A stretch of DNA of 64,000 nucleotides, from NCBI RefSeq assembly GCF_900155385.1, contig NZ_LT699744.1, positions 515,562 through 579,561 on the forward strand. The letters run 5' to 3'. This document shows positions 58,596 to 64,000 of the stretch, one piece after another. Each line of letters opens with the position of its first letter. The stretch's first letter is position 1. The notes beneath the pieces are model-generated. The model saw only the letters and a list, made by a program, of their open reading frames with translations. It did not search any database and was not told the origin of the DNA. This DNA comes from Vreelandella massiliensis (GTDB taxonomy: Bacteria; Pseudomonadota; Gammaproteobacteria; Pseudomonadales; Halomonadaceae). Made by a program: the position numbers and the translations under genes.

Positions 58596-59339
58596 TTAAC
58601 CCTCCTTAAAGGCGATCATGGACGCGAAATTGAGGTACTGAAACCAGGTGAGCGAGCGGGGAAACCCGGCCTTTTTTAGCCGCGCATGGTGGGCTTCAAG
58701 GGTATCGGGTACCAGCACGTTCTCAAGCGCGGTGCGCTTCTGGCTGATTTCCAAGTCGCTGTAGCCGTTGGCGCGCTTGAAATCGTGGTAGCGCTCGACG
58801 CGCCAGGCGTTGTCGCGCTCATCGATATCCACTGTCTTCTCCGAGAGCACCAGCACGCCGCCGGGCTCCAGCGCTTGATAGAGCCTGGCGAGTAGGGCGT
58901 CGCGGTCTTCGGGGGGCAAAAATTGTAGCGTGAAGTTGAGAATAATCATGCCCGACGGGGCGTAATCCAGTGTCCGGATATCGGCCTCTTCCACCTGCAT
59001 GGCGTGCTCGGGGCACTCTTCAAGAAAGGTTTGGCGCGCGCGCTCGACCATGGCGGGGGAGAGATCCACCCCGGTGTAGCGAAACGCATCAAACGGCAGG
59101 GCGCCGGCGAGCGCCAGCCCCGAGGCGCCCAGCGAGCAGCCCAGGTCATACACATGAGCGCCGTGGCGCAGGTGGCGCTGGGCGATCAGGCTCAGCATGC
59201 CCAGAATCTGCCCGTAGCCGGGCACCGAGCGACGGATCATATCGGGAAAACAGGCCACCACCTGTTCGTCGAAGGAGAAGCGCGCGACACGATCCAGGGG
59301 TGTGGAAAAGATGGCGTCGCGGTAAGATGCATCACTCAT
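58596..59339 (-). CDS. cmoA: Carboxy-SAM synthase CmoA
   Basis: The product is 247 residues from the ATG at 59339 (MSDASYRDAIFSTPLD); an ATG at 59357 is an alternative. The core has VYDLGCSLGASGLALA, MIILNFTLQFLPPEDR and the SEKTVD and YSDLEISQKRTALENVL segments of CmoA. It makes carboxy-S-adenosylmethionine from SAM and prephenate for CmoB. cmoA and cmoB form one operon. Confidence 0.94.
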   Translation of the reverse strand: MSDASYRDAIFSTPLDRVARFSFDEQVVACFPDMIRRSVPGYGQILGMLSLIAQRHLRHGAHVYDLGCSLGASGLALAGALPFDAFRYTGVDLSPAMVERARQTFLEECPEHAMQVEEADIRTLDYAPSGMIILNFTLQFLPPEDRDALLARLYQALEPGGVLVLSEKTVDIDERDNAWRVERYHDFKRANGYSDLEISQKRTALENVLVPDTLEAHHARLKKAGFPRSLTWFQYLNFASMIAFKEG

Positions 59340-59441
59340 GGGGCAGGCCGGGTTCATCGCAAAAAAGGGGCAATAGTTTACGCGCCTAGCGGGAAGCAGA
59401 ACAGGCCCGGCCGCACAGCAAGACGCCACAGGAGAGGGCAC

Positions 59442-61151
59442 ATGGCATCCGTACCACCGCACGCAACATCCACGTCCAACGCCACGACGCCCGATACACT
59501 GCCGGCTTGGCGGGCGCTTAAGCGCCATGCCGACGTGCAGAAAACGGTGCATCTGAAAACACTGTTTAAGCAAGATCCTCAGCGGTTTGAGACCTTTACA
59601 CGACGCATTGCCGGGTTGACGCTGGATCTCTCCAAGCAGCGCTGGAACCAAGAAACGCTTAATCTGCTGCTGGCGCTGGCCGAAGAAGCCAAGGTACCCG
59701 AGGAGATTGACGCCCTGCTGAGCGGGCAGCGGGTCAATACCAGCGAAGACCGCCCGGCCCTGCACACAGCGCTGCGCTTGCCTATGGAAGCCTCCTTAAC
59801 GGTGGACGGTGAGGATGTGGTGGCGGGCGTGCATGAAAGCCTTGCGCAGATGGAGCGCTTGGTGGAGCGCCTTCATGCCGGGCAGTGGCGCGGAGCCACC
59901 GGCAAGCCCATCAAAGACGTGGTGAATTTGGGCGTTGGCGGTTCGGATTTAGGGCCGCTGATGGTCACCCATGCGCTAGCGGATTTTCGCCCACTTGAGG
60001 TCCATCCGGTGGAGGTGCACTTTGCCTCGACCATGGACGGCTCGCAGCTTGCCGACTATTTAAGCCGCTTGAACCCCGAAACCACGCTCTTTGTGCTGTC
60101 GTCGAAGTCGTTTACCACCATCGATACGCTCTCCAACGCCAATACGGCGCGGGACTGGCTACTGGCGCGGCTGACGCGCCACGGCGCGACGCCGATTAGC
60201 GCCGAGCTTGTGGTGCGTCAACACTTTATCGGCGTCTCCGCCTGCCCGGAAAAGATGAGCGAGTGGGGGATTGCCCCCGCCCACCAGCTGCGTTTCTGGG
60301 AGTGGGTCGGCGGGCGCTACTCGCTCTGGGGCACCATTGGCCTGCCGATTGCGCTGGTGGTGGGGGTGGCCCATTTTCGTGCGCTTTTGGCCGGGGCGCA
60401 CGCCATGGATCGCCACTTTCAATCCGCGCCGCTTGCCGACAACTTGCCGGTGATGCTGGCGCTCGCGGGTATCTGGAACGTCAACTTTCTCGATATCCGC
60501 GCCCACTCGATTCTGCCCTACGATGGGCGGTTGGAGTACTTTGCCGCCTACCTTGAGCAGCTGGAGATGGAGTCCAACGGTAAATCCGTCACGCGTCACG
60601 GCCAGGCGATCGACTACTCCACCTGCCCGGTGCTGTGGGGGCAGCTTGGCCCTAATGCGCAGCACGCCTTCTACCAGTTATTGCATCAGGGGACTCAGCC
60701 GGTGGAGTGCGACTTTATCGCTCCGCTCAAGCGTTACGATGAGGTGACCGACCCCGAAACGCACCGCCACTTGAAGGCGCAGCATAAGCTTTCGCTGGCC
60801 AACTGCTTTGCCCAGTCGCGAGTGCTGATGCTGGGCGACGATGCCATCGACGACGACGGCCCCCGCCCGGCGCACAAGCGCTATCGCGGTAATCAGCCCT
60901 CATCCACGGTGCTGCTCGACCAGCTCACGCCGGCCACCCTGGGCGCATTGATCGCGCTTTACGAGCACAAAGTGTTCGTGCAAGCGGTGATCTGGGATAT
61001 CAACCCGTTCGATCAGTGGGGGGTAGAGCTGGGCAAGAAAATCGCCACCGACACGCAAAAAATCCTCGACCACGAAGGCAGCTTGGCGCCGATGGACGCC
61101 TCAACGCGCGGCTTGATCGAGGCGTTTTGGGCGTGTGAGAAGGGTGGGTAG
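59442..61151 (+). CDS. pgi: Glucose-6-phosphate isomerase
   Basis: The 569-residue SIS-fold enzyme starts at the ATG at 59442, which follows AGGAGAGGG; a longer frame to 59004 overlaps cmoA and is rejected. It has NLGVGGSDLGPLM, LSSKSFTTIDT, QLEMESNGKSVTRHG (catalytic Glu region) and NPFDQWGVELGKKIA. It interconverts glucose 6-phosphate and fructose 6-phosphate. Divergent from cmoA. Confidence 0.96.
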   Translation: MASVPPHATSTSNATTPDTLPAWRALKRHADVQKTVHLKTLFKQDPQRFETFTRRIAGLTLDLSKQRWNQETLNLLLALAEEAKVPEEIDALLSGQRVNTSEDRPALHTALRLPMEASLTVDGEDVVAGVHESLAQMERLVERLHAGQWRGATGKPIKDVVNLGVGGSDLGPLMVTHALADFRPLEVHPVEVHFASTMDGSQLADYLSRLNPETTLFVLSSKSFTTIDTLSNANTARDWLLARLTRHGATPISAELVVRQHFIGVSACPEKMSEWGIAPAHQLRFWEWVGGRYSLWGTIGLPIALVVGVAHFRALLAGAHAMDRHFQSAPLADNLPVMLALAGIWNVNFLDIRAHSILPYDGRLEYFAAYLEQLEMESNGKSVTRHGQAIDYSTCPVLWGQLGPNAQHAFYQLLHQGTQPVECDFIAPLKRYDEVTDPETHRHLKAQHKLSLANCFAQSRVLMLGDDAIDDDGPRPAHKRYRGNQPSSTVLLDQLTPATLGALIALYEHKVFVQAVIWDINPFDQWGVELGKKIATDTQKILDHEGSLAPMDASTRGLIEAFWACEKGG

Positions 61152-61203
61152 ATATACAGCCTTTGGCTTTTCCGCTATCCTATTCGCCTTTTGCTCGCTT
61201 TGA

Positions 61204-63120
<1,917 letters not shown>

Positions 63121-63126
63121 CCCCTG

Positions 63127-64000
63127 ATGACCATGGATATTCAAGTCGCCGAGGGCGACGTCGAACGCCTCTCCCTGCGTGACTACACCGAAAAAGCGTA
63201 TCTCGACTACTCGATGTACGTGATTCTGGATCGCGCCTTGCCTAATATCGGCGATGGCATGAAGCCCGTTCAGCGGCGTATCGTCTACGCCATGCGCGAG
63301 TTGGCGCTACACGCCAACGCCAAGTACAAAAAGTCGGCGCGCACCGTCGGCGACGTACTGGGTAAATTCCACCCTCACGGCGATAGCGCCTGCTACGAAG
63401 CCATGGTGCTGATGGCGCAGCCGTTCAGCTACCGCTACCCCTTGGTGGATGGTCAGGGTAACTGGGGCAGCCCCGATGACCCCAAATCCTTCGCGGCCAT
63501 GCGCTACACCGAGGCCAAGCTCTCCAAGTTTGCCGAGGTGCTCCTAAGCGAGCTGGGCCAAGGCACCGTCGACTGGACGCCTAACTTTGACGGCACCATG
63601 CAAGAGCCGGTCGTGCTGCCCGCGCGTTTGCCGCACGTGCTCCTTAACGGTGGCAGCGGTATCGCCGTGGGGATGGCGACCGATATTCCGCCCCACAACG
63701 TGGCGGAAGTGGTTGAGGCCACCTGCCACTTGCTGCGCAACCCCGAGGCGACCACCGCCGATTTGATGGAATTTGTCCCCGCGCCGGACTTTCCCACGGC
63801 GGCGGAGATCATCACACCGCGCGCCGATCTTCGAAAGCTTTATGAGGCCGGCCGCGGCTCGGTCAAGCTGCGCGCCCGTTACGTGCGCGAAGACGCCAAT
63901 ATCGTGATTACCGCGTTGCCGTATCAGGTCAGCGGCGCCAAGGTATTGGAGCAAATCGCCGCCCAGATGCAGGCCAAAAAACTGCCCATGGTGGCCGATC
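63127..64000 (+). CDS. parC: DNA topoisomerase IV subunit A ParC, 5' part
   Basis: An ATG at 63127 begins [13 protein letters not shown] and stays open to the window end (291 codons). It has [21 protein letters not shown] and the quinolone-resistance region [22 protein letters not shown]. The residues matching Ser80 and Glu84 of E. coli ParC are the wild-type forms. The active tyrosine is in [12 protein letters not shown]. The gene is seven bases after parE. Confidence 0.96.
   Translation, partial: MTMDIQVAEGDVERLSLRDYTEKAYLDYSMYVILDRALPNIGDGMKPVQRRIVYAMRELALHANAKYKKSARTVGDVLGKFHPHGDSACYEAMVLMAQPFSYRYPLVDGQGNWGSPDDPKSFAAMRYTEAKLSKFAEVLLSELGQGTVDWTPNFDGTMQEPVVLPARLPHVLLNGGSGIAVGMATDIPPHNVAEVVEATCHLLRNPEATTADLMEFVPAPDFPTAAEIITPRADLRKLYEAGRGSVKLRARYVREDANIVITALPYQVSGAKVLEQIAAQMQAKKLPMVAD

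Noticed and set aside
59004-59441. 146-residue extension of Pgi
   Set aside because: It covers cmoA on the other strand; the ATG at 59442 has a strong Shine-Dalgarno and matches the normal Pgi length.

Overview
The window looks like chromosome from a moderately GC-rich gammaproteobacterium, most likely a member of the Halomonadaceae. I infer this from protein style and gene content only: CheZ, CmoA/CmoB/CmoM, RsmC, GreB, YbiT, a nudF-yqiB-cpdA run and parE-parC. No rRNA or tRNA gene and no CRISPR array was seen.

Left end (1-2992): the 5' part of a minus-strand AsmA-family gene runs off the edge. It is followed by about 550 bases without an intact gene that carry the decayed 3' end of an IS200/IS605 (IS1341-type) tnpB element, including a branched RNA fold like the right end of an omega-RNA.

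Signalling block (2993-23514): seven minus-strand genes lie head to tail, many with 4-8 base overlaps. In transcription order they are an Aer-like PAS chemoreceptor, a GAF histidine kinase, a single-domain response regulator, a giant multi-PAS hybrid kinase, a REC-HD-GYP phosphodiesterase, a second hybrid kinase with HPt, and a REC-GGDEF cyclase. The giant kinase is broken by two insertion sequences, an IS3-family copy (12262-13576, target duplication ATG) and an IS1380-family copy (9791-11508, target duplication ATGAC). Removing both plus one copy of each duplication restores a single 1431-residue frame. Divergent from this block are two plus-strand c-di-GMP genes (PAS-GGDEF-EAL and PAS-PAS-GGDEF). 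The divergent intergenic region holds a perfect FNR-like palindrome.

Middle (23523-46125): TelA plus an XpaC-like partner, a monooxygenase-domain membrane protein, two CDA-fold deaminases, an SLC13 transporter preceded by a tiny coupled ORF, a methionine-rich Spy/CpxP-like protein, a LolD/FtsX-type ABC transporter with a CrtC-like lipoprotein, YbiT, a gamma-glutamylcyclotransferase-fold protein, a tandem AAA ATPase beside a 13-bp tandem repeat, a 7TM-GGDEF cyclase, KatG, an MgtC/DUF4010 membrane protein and a UbiA-type prenyltransferase.

Right part (46146-64000): mostly housekeeping. It has cheZ standing alone, cmoM and rsmC, greB, a TPR protein, nudF-yqiB-cpdA, cysDN, an APP1-type phosphatase, a YugP-type metallopeptidase, a mazEF module with a candidate operator, cmoAB, pgi, and parE with the start of parC. 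The tRNA wobble-uridine (cmo5U34) enzymes CmoA, CmoB and CmoM all occur within 12.3 kb. c-di-GMP turnover (four GGDEF, one EAL, one HD-GYP) is the dominant theme of the left half.
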